Origin: DASWOJ01 sp964250755
Lineage (GTDB): Bacteria; Pseudomonadota; Alphaproteobacteria; Acetobacterales; Acetobacteraceae
Assembly: GCA_964250755.1 (NCBI GenBank)
Contig: CAXUHB010000008.1
Coordinates: 62,001 to 126,000, forward strand
Reading direction: 5' to 3'
DNA length: 64,000 nucleotides
In this document: positions 34,111-43,008 of the stretch, piece after piece
How the letters are laid out: the number at the start of each line of letters is the position of its first letter
Position numbering within the stretch: position 1 is the first letter of the stretch
Notes under the pieces: model-generated
Databases searched by the model: none
The model's input: only the letters and a program-made list of their open reading frames with translations
What the model was told of the DNA's origin: nothing
Program-made: the position numbers and the translations under genes

Positions 34111-34995
34111 ATGGGGACATGGGCCGGCCCTGCGAAAGCGGGGCCGGCCTTTTCCTTGTCTGGCGCGGCGTCCGGCGCAGCGGGCGGCTGGGCTGGACTG
34201 CTGCCAGGACCGGCGGTGATGGGCATCCTGAACGTCACGCCGGACAGCTTCAGCGATGGCGGCTTGCATGCCGATCCCAGCCGGGCGGTGGCTGCCGGCT
34301 TGCAAATGCTTGAGGACGGTGCCGCGATCCTGGACATTGGAGGCGAGAGCACCCGTCCGGGCGCGGAGGCCATTGACTCGGGCGAGGAGCGACGCCGCAT
34401 CCTGCCCGTGATCGCCGCGCTGACGCGAGCCGGGGCGCGGGTGTCCGTGGACACACGCAACGCCGGGACGATGGCCGCAGCGCTGGACGCTGGAGCAAGC
34501 ATCGTGAATGACGTGTCGGCGCTTCGGCACGATCCCGCGGCCCCTGGACTGGTCGCGAAACGCGGTTGCGCGGTCGTGCTGATGCATATGCGCGGCACGC
34601 CGGCCACTATGCAGGCCTATGCCCGCTATGCCGACGTGCCCGGGGAGGTCCTGGCCGAGCTTTCGGCCCGGGTGGCCGAGGCGGAAGACGCGGGCATTGA
34701 CCGGTCCTGCATCGCAGTTGATCCCGGGATAGGGTTCGCTAAGACACTTGGGGGCAATGTGGCCATGTTGCGCGGCCTCGGGACGTTGAAGGTCCTGGGC
34801 TGCCCTATTTTGGCCGGGGTGTCGCGCAAAGGAATGGTCGGCGAGTTGTCCGGCGTTGCGGACCCGGCTCTGCGGGTGGCGGGTTCCATTGCCGCTGGGC
34901 TGTTCGCGCTCTCACGGGGAGCCAGCATCCTGCGAGTGCATGATGTCGCGGCGACGGTGCAGGCCGTCCGGGTCTGGCACGGCCTGGCCGGCTAG
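34111..34995 (+). CDS. folP: Dihydropteroate synthase
   Basis: This 294-residue folate enzyme joins p-aminobenzoate to the pterin; sulfonamides target it. Motifs: VMGILNVTPDSFSDGG at about 37, LDIGGESTRPGA at about 75, VSVDTRNA, NDVSALRHD, LMHMRGTPATMQ and VDPGIGFAKT. The N-terminal 35 residues are weakly conserved and Ala/Gly-rich. ATG at 34111 is taken as the start, though a TTG at 34108 and a Met at 34219 (directly before GILNVTP) are possible. It begins 8 nt after ftsH. Confidence 0.94.
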   Translation: MGTWAGPAKAGPAFSLSGAASGAAGGWAGLLPGPAVMGILNVTPDSFSDGGLHADPSRAVAAGLQMLEDGAAILDIGGESTRPGAEAIDSGEERRRILPVIAALTRAGARVSVDTRNAGTMAAALDAGASIVNDVSALRHDPAAPGLVAKRGCAVVLMHMRGTPATMQAYARYADVPGEVLAELSARVAEAEDAGIDRSCIAVDPGIGFAKTLGGNVAMLRGLGTLKVLGCPILAGVSRKGMVGELSGVADPALRVAGSIAAGLFALSRGASILRVHDVAATVQAVRVWHGLAG

Positions 34996-35029
34996 GTTAA
35001 GCCTAATCGAACGGAGCAGGGATTTGCCG

Positions 35030-36388
35030 ATGAGCAAGCGACGGTTGTTCGGCACGGACGGCATACGTGGCCTGGCCAACGTGGACCCGATGACGGCTGA
35101 AACGGCGCTGCAATTGGGCCAGGCCGCCGGGCTGCTGTTCGTGCGCGGTGACCATCGGCACCAGGTTGTCATCGGCAAGGACACCCGCCTGAGCGGCTAC
35201 ATGATCGAGCCGGCGCTGGTGGCAGGCTTCATCTCTGCAGGCATGGACGTGATTCTGGTTGGGCCGTTGCCGACGCCGGCCATTGCCATGCTGACGCGCA
35301 GCTTGCGGGCCGACCTCGGTGTCATGATCTCGGCGTCGCATAATGGGTTTGAGGACAACGGCATCAAGCTGTTTGGTCCCGACGGCTATAAACTGTCCGA
35401 CACGACGGAGCTTGAGATCGAGGCGCTGATGGCCGGCGACCGCGCGTCCCGGCTGGCGGGGCCGACCAAGCTGGGCCGCGCCGCCCGGCTGAACGACGCG
35501 GGCGGGCGCTACATTGAGGCGGCAAAGGCTACGTTCCCGCGGGGCCTGACGCTGGACGGGATGCGGATCGTTGTGGACTGCGCCAACGGCGCGGGCTACC
35601 GCGTGGCGCCGACGGTGCTGTGGGAGCTTGGGGCGACGATCATCCCGGTCGGGGTGGAGCCGGATGGCTTCAACATCAATAGCGGCTGCGGCTCCACCGT
35701 GCCGTCCTACCTGTGCGGCAAGGTGCTGGAGCACAAGGCGGACCTCGGCATAGCGCTGGACGGCGACGCCGACCGGCTGCTGCTGTCCAACGAGCGCGGC
35801 GAACTGGTGGACGGCGACCAGATACTCGGCCTGATCGCGCAAAGCTGGCGCCGCGCCGGGCGGCTGTCGGGCGGCGGCGTGGTGGCGACGGTGATGTCCA
35901 ACCTGGGGCTGGAGCGGTTCCTGGGCGGGCAGGGGCTGCAGCTGCACCGCACCAAGGTCGGCGACCGCTACGTGGTTGAGCGGATGCGCGCGGACGGCTT
36001 CAACGTCGGGGGCGAGCAATCGGGCCACATGGTTCTGTCCGACTACGCCACCACCGGCGACGGCCTGGTCGCGGCCTTGCAGGTCTTGGCCGTGCTGGTG
36101 GAGCAAGGTCGTCCGGCGAGCGAAGCCTGCCGCTTGTTCGAGCCGCTGCCGCAGCGCCTAGGCAACGTACGCTTCAGTGGCCCATCGCCGCTGCACCATC
36201 CCCATGTCCTGGCCGCCGTCGCTGCGGCAGAGGCCGAGCTGGGCAGCACTGGCCGCCTGCTGCTCCGCCCCAGCGGGACCGAGCCGGTCGTGCGCGTGAT
36301 GGCGGAGGGCGAGGACCGGGCGATGGTGGACCGGATCGTGCTGGAGCTGTGCGACGTGATCCGGGCCAGCGCCAGCCAGGCGGCATGA
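35030..36388 (+). CDS. glmM: Phosphoglucosamine mutase
   Basis: This 452-residue enzyme converts glucosamine-6-phosphate to glucosamine-1-phosphate for peptidoglycan and LPS. The N-terminus RRLFGTDGIRGLANV, active-site phosphoserine loop VMISASHNGFEDNGIK, metal loop IALDGDADRLL and phosphate-binding RPSGTEPVVRVM are all present. GGAGCAGG lies upstream of the ATG at 35030. Its TGA overlaps the thiD ATG by 4 nt, and it follows ftsH-folP as in most proteobacteria. Confidence 0.97.
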   Translation: MSKRRLFGTDGIRGLANVDPMTAETALQLGQAAGLLFVRGDHRHQVVIGKDTRLSGYMIEPALVAGFISAGMDVILVGPLPTPAIAMLTRSLRADLGVMISASHNGFEDNGIKLFGPDGYKLSDTTELEIEALMAGDRASRLAGPTKLGRAARLNDAGGRYIEAAKATFPRGLTLDGMRIVVDCANGAGYRVAPTVLWELGATIIPVGVEPDGFNINSGCGSTVPSYLCGKVLEHKADLGIALDGDADRLLLSNERGELVDGDQILGLIAQSWRRAGRLSGGGVVATVMSNLGLERFLGGQGLQLHRTKVGDRYVVERMRADGFNVGGEQSGHMVLSDYATTGDGLVAALQVLAVLVEQGRPASEACRLFEPLPQRLGNVRFSGPSPLHHPHVLAAVAAAEAELGSTGRLLLRPSGTEPVVRVMAEGEDRAMVDRIVLELCDVIRASASQAA

Positions 36389-37218
36389 CGGCGCCGCTGG
36401 GGCGCGTGCTGATCGTCGCCGGGTCGGACTCGGGCGGGGGGGCGGGCATACAGGCGGACCTGAAGACGGTCATGGCGCTGGGCGGCTACGGCACGACGGC
36501 GATCACGGCGCTGACGGCGCAAAACACGGTGGGTGTGCAGGGCGTGCTGGCCGTGCCGCCCGACTTCGTACGGCAGCAGATGCGGTCCGTGCTGGACGAC
36601 GTCGGCGCCGACGCTGTGAAGACCGGTATGCTGGGCACCGCTGAGATGGTGGCTGCGGTGGCGCAGGTTTTGCGCGGGGTGGCGGTTCCAATCGTGGTGG
36701 ACCCGGTGATGGTTGCCAAGGGCGGCACGAGCCTGCTGGACGCCAATGCCGTTGCGGCGTTGCGGCACGATTTGCTGCCCTTGGCGGCGGTGCTGACGCC
36801 CAATGTGCCGGAGGCGGAAGCGCTGCTTGGGCGGACAATCTCCCGCCATGCGGCCGCCTTGGACGCGGCCCGTGCGCTGCTTGGCTTGGGCGCAAAGGCA
36901 GTGCTGCTCAAAGGCGGCCATATGGACGGCCCGGTCGTGCAGGACATCCTCGCAGACGCGGATGGGATCGAGGTGATCGAGAGCGCCCGCGTTCGCACCC
37001 GCCACACCCACGGCACCGGCTGCACCCTGGCCAGCGCCGTGGCAACCGGGCTAGCCCAGGGGATGCCGCTGCGGGACGCAGTGCTGCGCGCAGGCGCCTA
37101 TGTCCATGCTGCCATCCTGGCCGCTCCCGGCCTGGGCGCCGGCCACGGGCCATTGAACCACGCCTGCTTCCTACCCCTTCGGGACAAGGTTGGGGTGAGG
37201 GAAGCCGCAAGGGCCTAA
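36385..37218 (+). CDS. thiD: Hydroxymethylpyrimidine/phosphomethylpyrimidine kinase
   Basis: This 277-residue ribokinase-fold kinase phosphorylates HMP and HMP-P for thiamine synthesis. Motifs: IAGSDSGGGAGIQADLKT-like start (VAGSDSGGGAGIQADLKT), VDPVMVAKGG, LTPNVPEAEALLG, LLKGGH and the catalytic HGTGCTLASAVAT. The start ATG overlaps the glmM stop (ATGA). The last 17 residues (FLPLRDKVGVREAARA) fall inside a REP-like palindrome (37167-37204) and look unlike any ThiD C-terminus, so the repeat seems to have replaced or extended the natural end. Confidence 0.93.
   Translation: MTAPLGRVLIVAGSDSGGGAGIQADLKTVMALGGYGTTAITALTAQNTVGVQGVLAVPPDFVRQQMRSVLDDVGADAVKTGMLGTAEMVAAVAQVLRGVAVPIVVDPVMVAKGGTSLLDANAVAALRHDLLPLAAVLTPNVPEAEALLGRTISRHAAALDAARALLGLGAKAVLLKGGHMDGPVVQDILADADGIEVIESARVRTRHTHGTGCTLASAVATGLAQGMPLRDAVLRAGAYVHAAILAAPGLGAGHGPLNHACFLPLRDKVGVREAARA
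37167..37204 (+). repeat. REP-like palindrome, copy 5, inside the thiD 3' end
   Basis: GCTTCC (37166) and GGAAGC (37205) frame an element with CTACCCCTTCGGGACAAGG followed by TTGGGGTGAGGG, which matches the family consensus right half TTGGGGTGAGGG. It is the only copy here that lies within a reading frame; it encodes the last 13 or so residues of ThiD. Confidence 0.8.
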
Positions 37219-37265
37219 CCCGCGTCCGGGCGGCCCACCGCACGCCCCCCAACCTTGCTCCGCGT

Positions 37266-37292
37266 CCCGCCGCGTCCTACACGGACGGCGGG
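37266..37292 (+). other. GC-rich hairpin upstream of serC
   Basis: CCCGC (37266-37270) pairs with GCGGG (37288-37292) and CGTCC (37273-37277) with GGACG (37283-37287), with a 2-nt bulge and a TACAC loop, in the 121-bp thiD-serC gap. There is no T-run. It could be a leader structure for serC or a weak transcript end for thiD. Confidence 0.4.
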
Positions 37293-37339
37293 CCACGTCC
37301 CCCCACCGGGACGCTTCTCTTCTGTAAGGGAGAGCGAAC

Positions 37340-38536
37340 ATGCCGCTCGTACTCGACGCCGGACTGGCGAAGCCTTCCGTTCGTCCAGCCAACCCCGATT
37401 TCTCCTCCGGTCCCTGCGCCAAGCGCCCGGGCTGGTCCTTGCAGGCGCTGTCCGGCGCGTTGCTGGGCCGCAGCCACCGCGCCGCCGGGCCGAAGGCGCG
37501 GCTGCAGGAAGTGATTGACCGCTCCCACGCCATCCTCGGCCTGCCGGCGGACTGGCGCCTGGGCATCGTGCCGGGGTCCGACACCGGCGCGGTCGAGATG
37601 GCGATGTGGTCCATGCTCGGCGCCCGCGGCGTGGACATCCTGGCATTCGAGAGCTTCTCGGAAGCCTGGGCGACGGACGTGGTGAAGCAGCTCAAGCTGC
37701 CGGACGCCCGCGTGCGCGCAGCTCCCTACGGACACCTGCCCGACCTGACGGGCATTGATCCCGCACGCGACCTGGTCCTGGCCTGGAACGGCACGACCTC
37801 CGGCACGCGGCTGCCCCATGCCGACTGGATCAGCACGGAGCGGGACGGGCTGGTGATCTGCGACGCGACATCCGCCGCCTTCGCGATGGCGATGCCGTAT
37901 GCCAAGCTCGATGTCGTCACCTGGTCCTGGCAGAAAGTGCTGGGTGGGGAGGCCGCGCACGGCATGATCGCCCTGTCCCCGCGCGCCGTGGCCCGGCTGG
38001 AGACCTACAAGCCTGCCTGGCCGCTGCCCAAGGTGTTCCGCATGACCAGCGGCGGCAAGCTGTCCGCCGGCATCTTCCGGGGCGAGACCATCAACACTCC
38101 CAGCATGTTGTGCGTGGAAGACGCGCTGGACGGCCTGCGCTGGGCCGAGTCGGTCGGGGGCCTGCCCGGCCTGATCGCCCGCAGCGAAGCCAACCTGGCC
38201 GCCGTCGCCGCCTGGGTGTCGCGGACGCCCTGGGTGGACTTCCTGGCCGCCGACCCGGCCACGCGGTCCTGCACCAGCATCTGCCTCCGCATCACAGCGC
38301 CGTGGTTCACCGCCCTGGACGGCGATGGCCAGGCGACGGCGGCCAAGCGTCTGGCAGGGCTGCTGGACAAGGAGGGCGTGGCTTACGATGTCGCATCCTA
38401 CCGCGACGCGCCGCCGGGTCTCCGCATCTGGGGCGGCGCCACGGTGGAAACGTCGGACATCGCGGCGCTGTTGCCTTGGATCGAGTGGGCCTACGCCTAT
38501 GTTGCCGTTGAAGCCGGCGCGGCAGCCGCAGCGTGA
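37340..38536 (+). CDS. serC: Phosphoserine aminotransferase
   Basis: This 398-residue PLP enzyme converts 3-phosphohydroxypyruvate to phosphoserine. The sequence matches the alphaproteobacterial variant: NPDFSSGPCAKRPGW at about 18, GRSHRAAGPKARLQE, GIVPGSDTGAVEMAMWSM, ICDATSAAFAM and the PLP lysine in WSWQKVLGGEAAHGM. AAGGGAGAGCGAAC stands before the ATG. Its stop overlaps the GTG of serA by 4 nt, so the two serine genes are coupled. Confidence 0.95.
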   Translation: MPLVLDAGLAKPSVRPANPDFSSGPCAKRPGWSLQALSGALLGRSHRAAGPKARLQEVIDRSHAILGLPADWRLGIVPGSDTGAVEMAMWSMLGARGVDILAFESFSEAWATDVVKQLKLPDARVRAAPYGHLPDLTGIDPARDLVLAWNGTTSGTRLPHADWISTERDGLVICDATSAAFAMAMPYAKLDVVTWSWQKVLGGEAAHGMIALSPRAVARLETYKPAWPLPKVFRMTSGGKLSAGIFRGETINTPSMLCVEDALDGLRWAESVGGLPGLIARSEANLAAVAAWVSRTPWVDFLAADPATRSCTSICLRITAPWFTALDGDGQATAAKRLAGLLDKEGVAYDVASYRDAPPGLRIWGGATVETSDIAALLPWIEWAYAYVAVEAGAAAAA

Positions 38537-40125
38537 CAGCACCGCGCGTCCTGGTCAGCGACAAGCTGTCCCCTGCCGCCGTCGAGGTGTTCCGCCGCCG
38601 CGGCGTGTCGGTGGATGTTCGGCCTGGCCTGACGCCTGCCGAGTTGCGGGCGTGCATCGGCGAGTATGACGGCTTGGCCATACGCAGCGCGACGAAGGTG
38701 ACGCGGGAGGTGCTGGACGCCGCCCCGCGCCTGCGCGTGGTGGGCCGCGCCGGCATCGGCGTGGACAACGTGGACGTAAAGGCCGCGACCGCCCGCGGCG
38801 TCGTGGTGATGAATACGCCCAACGGCAACGCCATCACCACGGCGGAGCACGCCATCGCCATGATGTTCGCGCTCGCCCGGCAGATCCCGGAGGCGACGGC
38901 CAGCACCCGGGCGGGCAAGTGGGAGAAGAACCGCTTCCTGGGGGTCGAGCTGACGGGCAAGACGCTGGGCCTGATCGGCTGCGGCAACATCGGCGCCATC
39001 GTCGCCAACCGCGCCGCCGGCCTGCACATGCGCGTGGTGGCCTACGATCCTTACTTGACGGAGGCCCGGGCCGTCGCGCTGGGGGTCGAGAAGCTGGAGT
39101 TGCCGGAGTTGCTGGCCCGCGCCGACGTCATCACCCTGCACACGCCGCTGACCGACGCCACCCGCAACATCCTGTCCCGCGACGCCCTGGCCGCCTGCAA
39201 GCGGGGCGTCCGCATCGTGAACTGCGCCCGCGGCGGCTTGGTGGACGAGGCGGCGCTGGCCGACGCCCTGGCGACTGGCCAAGTGGCCGGCGCGGCGCTG
39301 GACGTGTTCGAGACGGAACCGGCGGCCAGCAGCCCGCTGTTCGCATTCGACAACGTCGTCTGCACCCCGCATCTGGGCGCTGCGACGAGTGAGGCGCAGG
39401 AGAATGTGGCGCTGCAGGTGGCGGACCAGATGGCCGACTTCCTGCTGACCGGCGCGGTGTCCAACGCCATCAACATGGCGTCCGTATCAGCGGAGGACGC
39501 GCCGCGGCTGCGGCCCTACATGGAGCTGTGCCGGCTGCTGGGCGCATTTGCCGGGCAGATGACGGCCGCCGATGGCGGGGCGCTGCGGAGCGTGACCGTC
39601 GAGTATGATGGGCAGGCGGCGGCGCTGAACCACCGGCCCCTGACGGCGGCGGCGGTGGCCGGGCTGCTCGGCCCGATGATGGCGGGGGTCAACATGGTCA
39701 ACGCGCCGGTGATCGCACGGGAGCACGGGGTGGACGTGACCGAGACCGTGCATGACCGGCCGAGCGAGTACCAGGCGCTGGTGCGGCTGACGGTGACGAC
39801 GGACCGGCTGACCCGGAGCGTCGCGGGCACGCTGTTCGGCGGCGCCGGGCCGCGTCTGGTGGAGATCAAGGGCATCAAGGTGGAGGCCGACTTCGGGCGG
39901 CACATGCTGTATGTGACCAACCAGGACCGTCCCGGCTTCATCGGACGGTTCGGCGCGGTGCTGTCGGACGCGGGCATCAACATCGCCACCTTCCACCTTG
40001 GCCGTGCCGCGGCGGGCGGCGACGCGATCTGCCTGGCGTCCGTGGACGGGCCGGTGCCGGAGGCGGTGCTGGCGCAGATGCGCGCCCTGCCGCTGGTGGT
40101 GCAGGCGACGCCCCTGCAGTTCTAG
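38533..40125 (+). CDS. serA: D-3-phosphoglycerate dehydrogenase
   Basis: This 530-residue long-form enzyme performs the first step of serine synthesis. The N-terminal catalytic and NAD-binding domains hold RAGIGVDNVDV, GLIGCGNIGAIVA (Rossmann loop), NCARGGLVDEAAL (substrate Arg) and the catalytic His in CTPHLGAATSEAQ. An intervening allosteric-substrate-binding domain (about 320-450) and a C-terminal ACT domain (about 455-530: LYVTNQDRPGFIGRFGAVLS) allow serine feedback control. It starts with GTG at 38533. Confidence 0.97.
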   Translation: MTAPRVLVSDKLSPAAVEVFRRRGVSVDVRPGLTPAELRACIGEYDGLAIRSATKVTREVLDAAPRLRVVGRAGIGVDNVDVKAATARGVVVMNTPNGNAITTAEHAIAMMFALARQIPEATASTRAGKWEKNRFLGVELTGKTLGLIGCGNIGAIVANRAAGLHMRVVAYDPYLTEARAVALGVEKLELPELLARADVITLHTPLTDATRNILSRDALAACKRGVRIVNCARGGLVDEAALADALATGQVAGAALDVFETEPAASSPLFAFDNVVCTPHLGAATSEAQENVALQVADQMADFLLTGAVSNAINMASVSAEDAPRLRPYMELCRLLGAFAGQMTAADGGALRSVTVEYDGQAAALNHRPLTAAAVAGLLGPMMAGVNMVNAPVIAREHGVDVTETVHDRPSEYQALVRLTVTTDRLTRSVAGTLFGGAGPRLVEIKGIKVEADFGRHMLYVTNQDRPGFIGRFGAVLSDAGINIATFHLGRAAAGGDAICLASVDGPVPEAVLAQMRALPLVVQATPLQF

Positions 40126-40142
40126 TCTATAGCCTGCCCGGC

Positions 40143-41297
40143 ATGACCGACGACCCGCCCCCGCACCCGGCGCTGCTGCCGGCCGGCCTGCACGACCTGC
40201 TTGCGCCCGATGCGGAGGCGGAGGCCGCGGCGGTGCATCGCCTGATGAGCGCCTTCGCCGCCCACGGCTACGACCGCGTGAAGCCGCCGCTGCTGGAGTT
40301 CGAAGACGGTCTGCTGGCCGGTGCCGGCGCGGCGATGCAGGACCAGACGTTCCGCGTCATGGACCCGGATACTCACCGCATGATGGGCGTGCGCGCGGAC
40401 ATGACGCCGCAGGTGGCGCGCATCGCCGCGACCCGCCTGGCCCGGCACCCCCGGCCGCTGCGCCTGTCCTATGCTGGGCAGTGCCTGCTGGTGCGCGGCT
40501 TGGGCCTGGCTCCGGACCGGCAGGTGGCGCAGGCGGGAATCGAGTTGATCGGCGTGGACTCGCCCGCGGCGGACGCCGAGATCGCGGTGCTCGGCGCCGC
40601 GGCCCTGGCCGCCATCGGGCTGGACCGGATCAGCTTCGACCTGACTTTGCCTCCGCTGGCTCCGGCGCTGCTGGACGGGGCGGGGATTGCTGGCCCGGCC
40701 CGCCGTGCCCTGGCCCATGCCCTGGACCGGAAGGATGTCGCCGAGGTCGCCCGGCATGGCGGGCCGCTGGCCAGGCTGCTGACCGACCTGCTGCTGGCAG
40801 CCGGGCCAGCTGGGCCGGCGCTGAGCGTGCTGGCCGCTGCCAACCTGCCGCCCGCCGCTGCCGTGCTGTGCGCCCGGTTGCGCGACACTGTGCTTGCCAT
40901 CCAAGCGCAGGTGCCGGGGCTGCTGCTGACGCTGGACCCCATCGAGTTCCGCGGCTTCCGCTACCACACCGGCGTCTGCATGACGGTGTATGCGCCTGGG
41001 CGGCATGAGGAGTTGGGGCGGGGTGGGCGCTATGTGTCCGGCGAGGCCGAGCCGGCGACGGGGTTGACGCTGTTTCCCGATGCACTGCTGCGCGCCCTGC
41101 CGCCTGCGCCGGCCCGGCCGCGCGCGTTCCTTCCCTGGGGTGCGTCGGCAGAGGCCGGGGCGGCGCTGCGGGCCGAGGGCTACGCCACTGTTCCTGCACT
41201 GGGCGACCTGCCCGAACCCTTGGCAGAAGCCCGCCGCCTCGGCTGCACCCACATCCTGCGGGACGGCGGCCCCGTGCCCGTCAACATGGAGAAGTAG
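40143..41297 (+). CDS. hisZ: ATP phosphoribosyltransferase regulatory subunit HisZ
   Basis: This 384-residue paralogue of histidyl-tRNA synthetase lacks aminoacylation function; it partners the short HisG to form the first, histidine-regulated enzyme of histidine synthesis. It keeps the class II core: LPAGLHDLLAPDA at the start, ADMTPQVARIAATRLA, and a later RGFRYHTGVCMTVYAPGRH, GRGGRYV block. The C-terminal anticodon-binding domain of HisRS is shortened. purA begins directly after its stop codon. hisG is not in the window. Confidence 0.9.
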   Translation: MTDDPPPHPALLPAGLHDLLAPDAEAEAAAVHRLMSAFAAHGYDRVKPPLLEFEDGLLAGAGAAMQDQTFRVMDPDTHRMMGVRADMTPQVARIAATRLARHPRPLRLSYAGQCLLVRGLGLAPDRQVAQAGIELIGVDSPAADAEIAVLGAAALAAIGLDRISFDLTLPPLAPALLDGAGIAGPARRALAHALDRKDVAEVARHGGPLARLLTDLLLAAGPAGPALSVLAAANLPPAAAVLCARLRDTVLAIQAQVPGLLLTLDPIEFRGFRYHTGVCMTVYAPGRHEELGRGGRYVSGEAEPATGLTLFPDALLRALPPAPARPRAFLPWGASAEAGAALRAEGYATVPALGDLPEPLAEARRLGCTHILRDGGPVPVNMEK

Positions 41298-42587
41298 ATG
41301 CCCAACGTCGCCGTTATCGGTGCCCAGTGGGGGGACGAGGGGAAGGGCAAGATCGTGGACTGGCTGGCCAGCCGGGCCGACATCGTCGTGCGCTTCCAGG
41401 GCGGGCACAACGCCGGGCATACTCTGGTGGTGGGCAACCAGACCTACCGCTTGTCCTTGCTGCCCAGCGGGCTGGTGCGCGGCAAGCTGGGCGTGATCGG
41501 CAACGGCGTGGTCGTGGACCCCGAGGCGCTGCTGGCAGAGATGGACCGGGTGCGCGCCCAGGGCGTCGCGGTCGGGCCGGACAACCTGCGCATTGCCGAG
41601 AACGCCGTGCTGATCCTGCCCGTGCATGGCGCGCTGGACCGCGCGCGGGAGGCGGCGCGCGGCGACCGCAAGATCGGCACCACCGGGCGCGGCATCGGCC
41701 CGGCCTACGAAGACAAGGTGGCCCGCCGCGCCATCCGTGTCTGCGACTTGGCCGAGCCGGAGACGCTGGCAGCCAAGCTGGACGAGCTGCTGCTGCACCA
41801 CAACACCCTGCTGACGGGCCTGGGCGCCCCGCCGTTCGAGAAACAGGCGCTGCTGGATCTGCTGCTGGGCCTGGCGCCTCGCATCCTGCCGCACGTGGAG
41901 CCCGTGTGGGAGCGGCTGGACGCTGCGCGCAAGGCGGGCAGCCGCATCCTGTTTGAGGGCGCGCAGGCTGTCATGTTGGACGTGGACCACGGGACCTACC
42001 CCTTTGTGACCAGCAGCAACACCATCGCCGCAACGGCTGCTGCCGGGTCGGGCGTCGGGCCGGCGCAGGTCGGCATGGTGCTGGGCATCGCCAAGGCGTA
42101 CACGACTCGGGTCGGGTCCGGACCGTTTCCGACCGAGCTGCACGACGACATCGGCAAGATGCTGGGCACCCGCGGGCATGAATTCGGCACGGTGACGGGA
42201 CGGCCGCGGCGGTGTGGCTGGTTCGACGCTGCGCTGGTGCGGCAAGCGTGCAAGGTGGGCGGCATCCAGGGGCTGGCGCTCACCAAGCTGGACGTGCTGG
42301 ACGGGCTGGCGGAGCTGCAGATCGGCGTGGGCTACGAGATCGGCGGCCAGCGGCTCCAGCACCTGCCGGCCGGGCAGGCGGCCCAGGCCGCGGCAGTTCC
42401 AGTATATGAAAGCATCGAGGGCTGGACCGGCAGCACCCGCGGTGCCCGGCGCTGGGCCGACCTGCCGGCGCAGGCGATCAAGTATGTGCGCCGGGTTGAA
42501 GAGCTGGTGGAGGTTCCCGTCACGCTGCTGTCCACCAGTCCCGAGCGGGACGACACCATCCTGATGCGCGACCCGTTCGAGGGTTAG
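41298..42587 (+). CDS. purA: Adenylosuccinate synthetase
   Basis: This 429-residue GTP-dependent enzyme makes adenylosuccinate from IMP and aspartate. The signature AQWGDEGKGKIVDWL (P-loop-like) at residue 8, GGHNAGHTLV, GTTGRGIGPAYEDKVARR, VTSSNTIAATAAAGSG, VGSGPFPTE and TGRPRRCGWFD are all intact. It abuts hisZ with no gap; this hisZ-purA pair is common in alphaproteobacteria. Confidence 0.97.
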   Translation: MPNVAVIGAQWGDEGKGKIVDWLASRADIVVRFQGGHNAGHTLVVGNQTYRLSLLPSGLVRGKLGVIGNGVVVDPEALLAEMDRVRAQGVAVGPDNLRIAENAVLILPVHGALDRAREAARGDRKIGTTGRGIGPAYEDKVARRAIRVCDLAEPETLAAKLDELLLHHNTLLTGLGAPPFEKQALLDLLLGLAPRILPHVEPVWERLDAARKAGSRILFEGAQAVMLDVDHGTYPFVTSSNTIAATAAAGSGVGPAQVGMVLGIAKAYTTRVGSGPFPTELHDDIGKMLGTRGHEFGTVTGRPRRCGWFDAALVRQACKVGGIQGLALTKLDVLDGLAELQIGVGYEIGGQRLQHLPAGQAAQAAAVPVYESIEGWTGSTRGARRWADLPAQAIKYVRRVEELVEVPVTLLSTSPERDDTILMRDPFEG

Positions 42588-42623
42588 GCAGCTTGCGCTC
42601 GTCCCCACCCCTGGGAGGATGTT

Positions 42624-42643
42624 CCGAGCGTCTCCTCGGTTTT
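42624..42643 (+). terminator. Possible intrinsic terminator of purA
   Basis: CCGAG (42624-42628) pairs with CTCGG (42635-42639) and TTTT follows directly. The stem is only 5 bp, so efficiency may be low. Confidence 0.4.
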
Positions 42644-42830
42644 ACGAGGGTAGGAATGGTGCGATTGCAGCACTTGGAGCCTTCATCTCAACGCTGGCAG
42701 CAGGCTCGGGACGCGGTCCCTAGGAACCCAACTGGTGCGCCTGTTCCGCCCGGACCGGAAAACTTCGACGACGGTGAGGTGGTTCCAATGTCGTCATTAC
42801 CACTTGCCGGTTTGAACGGCCAGCCTGGGA

Positions 42831-42846
42831 CTTCTGACGTCAGAAG
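42831..42846. repeat. Perfect 16-bp palindrome CTTCTGACGTCAGAAG
   Basis: It is fully self-complementary with no spacer and lies in the middle of the purA-rpoH gap. It has the look of a dimeric regulator site, but no promoter is nearby. Confidence 0.7.
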
Positions 42847-42952
42847 CAGTATGGGCTTGCAACGCATCCGCCTACCTCCGATGCACGCGAATTTCCGGCA
42901 CATCAGATCGGTGTGGGAGCAGCATAGCTGCGAAAGCGACTATTGCGGAGAA

Positions 42953-42983
42953 CGAAAGGCCCGCCGCAACACGCGGCGGGCCT
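42953..42983 (-). terminator. Intrinsic terminator of rpoH
   Basis: Perfect 11-bp stem: AGGCCCGCCGC (42957-42967) and GCGGCGGGCCT (42973-42983), loop of 5. On the minus strand it is followed by TTTCGTT. It begins 26 nt after the rpoH stop codon. Confidence 0.85.
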
Positions 42984-43008
42984 CATCAACTAGCAAGCTG
43001 GAATCGTC

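Larger units (their letters stand above)
42588..43008. other. 421-bp convergent gap between purA and rpoH
   Basis: The gap is less GC-rich than the genes around it. It holds a weak terminator for purA (42624-42643), a perfect 16-bp palindrome (42831-42846) and a strong terminator for rpoH (42953-42983). A 150-codon open frame on the plus strand passes through all of these and into rpoH antisense; its composition (many Ser/Arg/Cys) and lack of any motif argue against a gene. Confidence 0.6.

Noticed and set aside
31916..34120. A 734-codon frame antisense to ftsH
   Set aside because: ftsH is intact and highly conserved; the antisense frame has no recognisable fold.
36349..36384. Longer thiD start within glmM
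   Set aside because: The ATG at 36385 begins directly at the conserved kinase N-terminus and overlaps the glmM stop by 4 nt, as is usual here.
40122..42608. An 828-codon open frame antisense to hisZ and purA
   Set aside because: It mirrors two complete, motif-bearing genes. Long antisense frames are expected in GC-rich codon usage; its composition (many His/Gln/Arg/Val) is that of a shadow frame.
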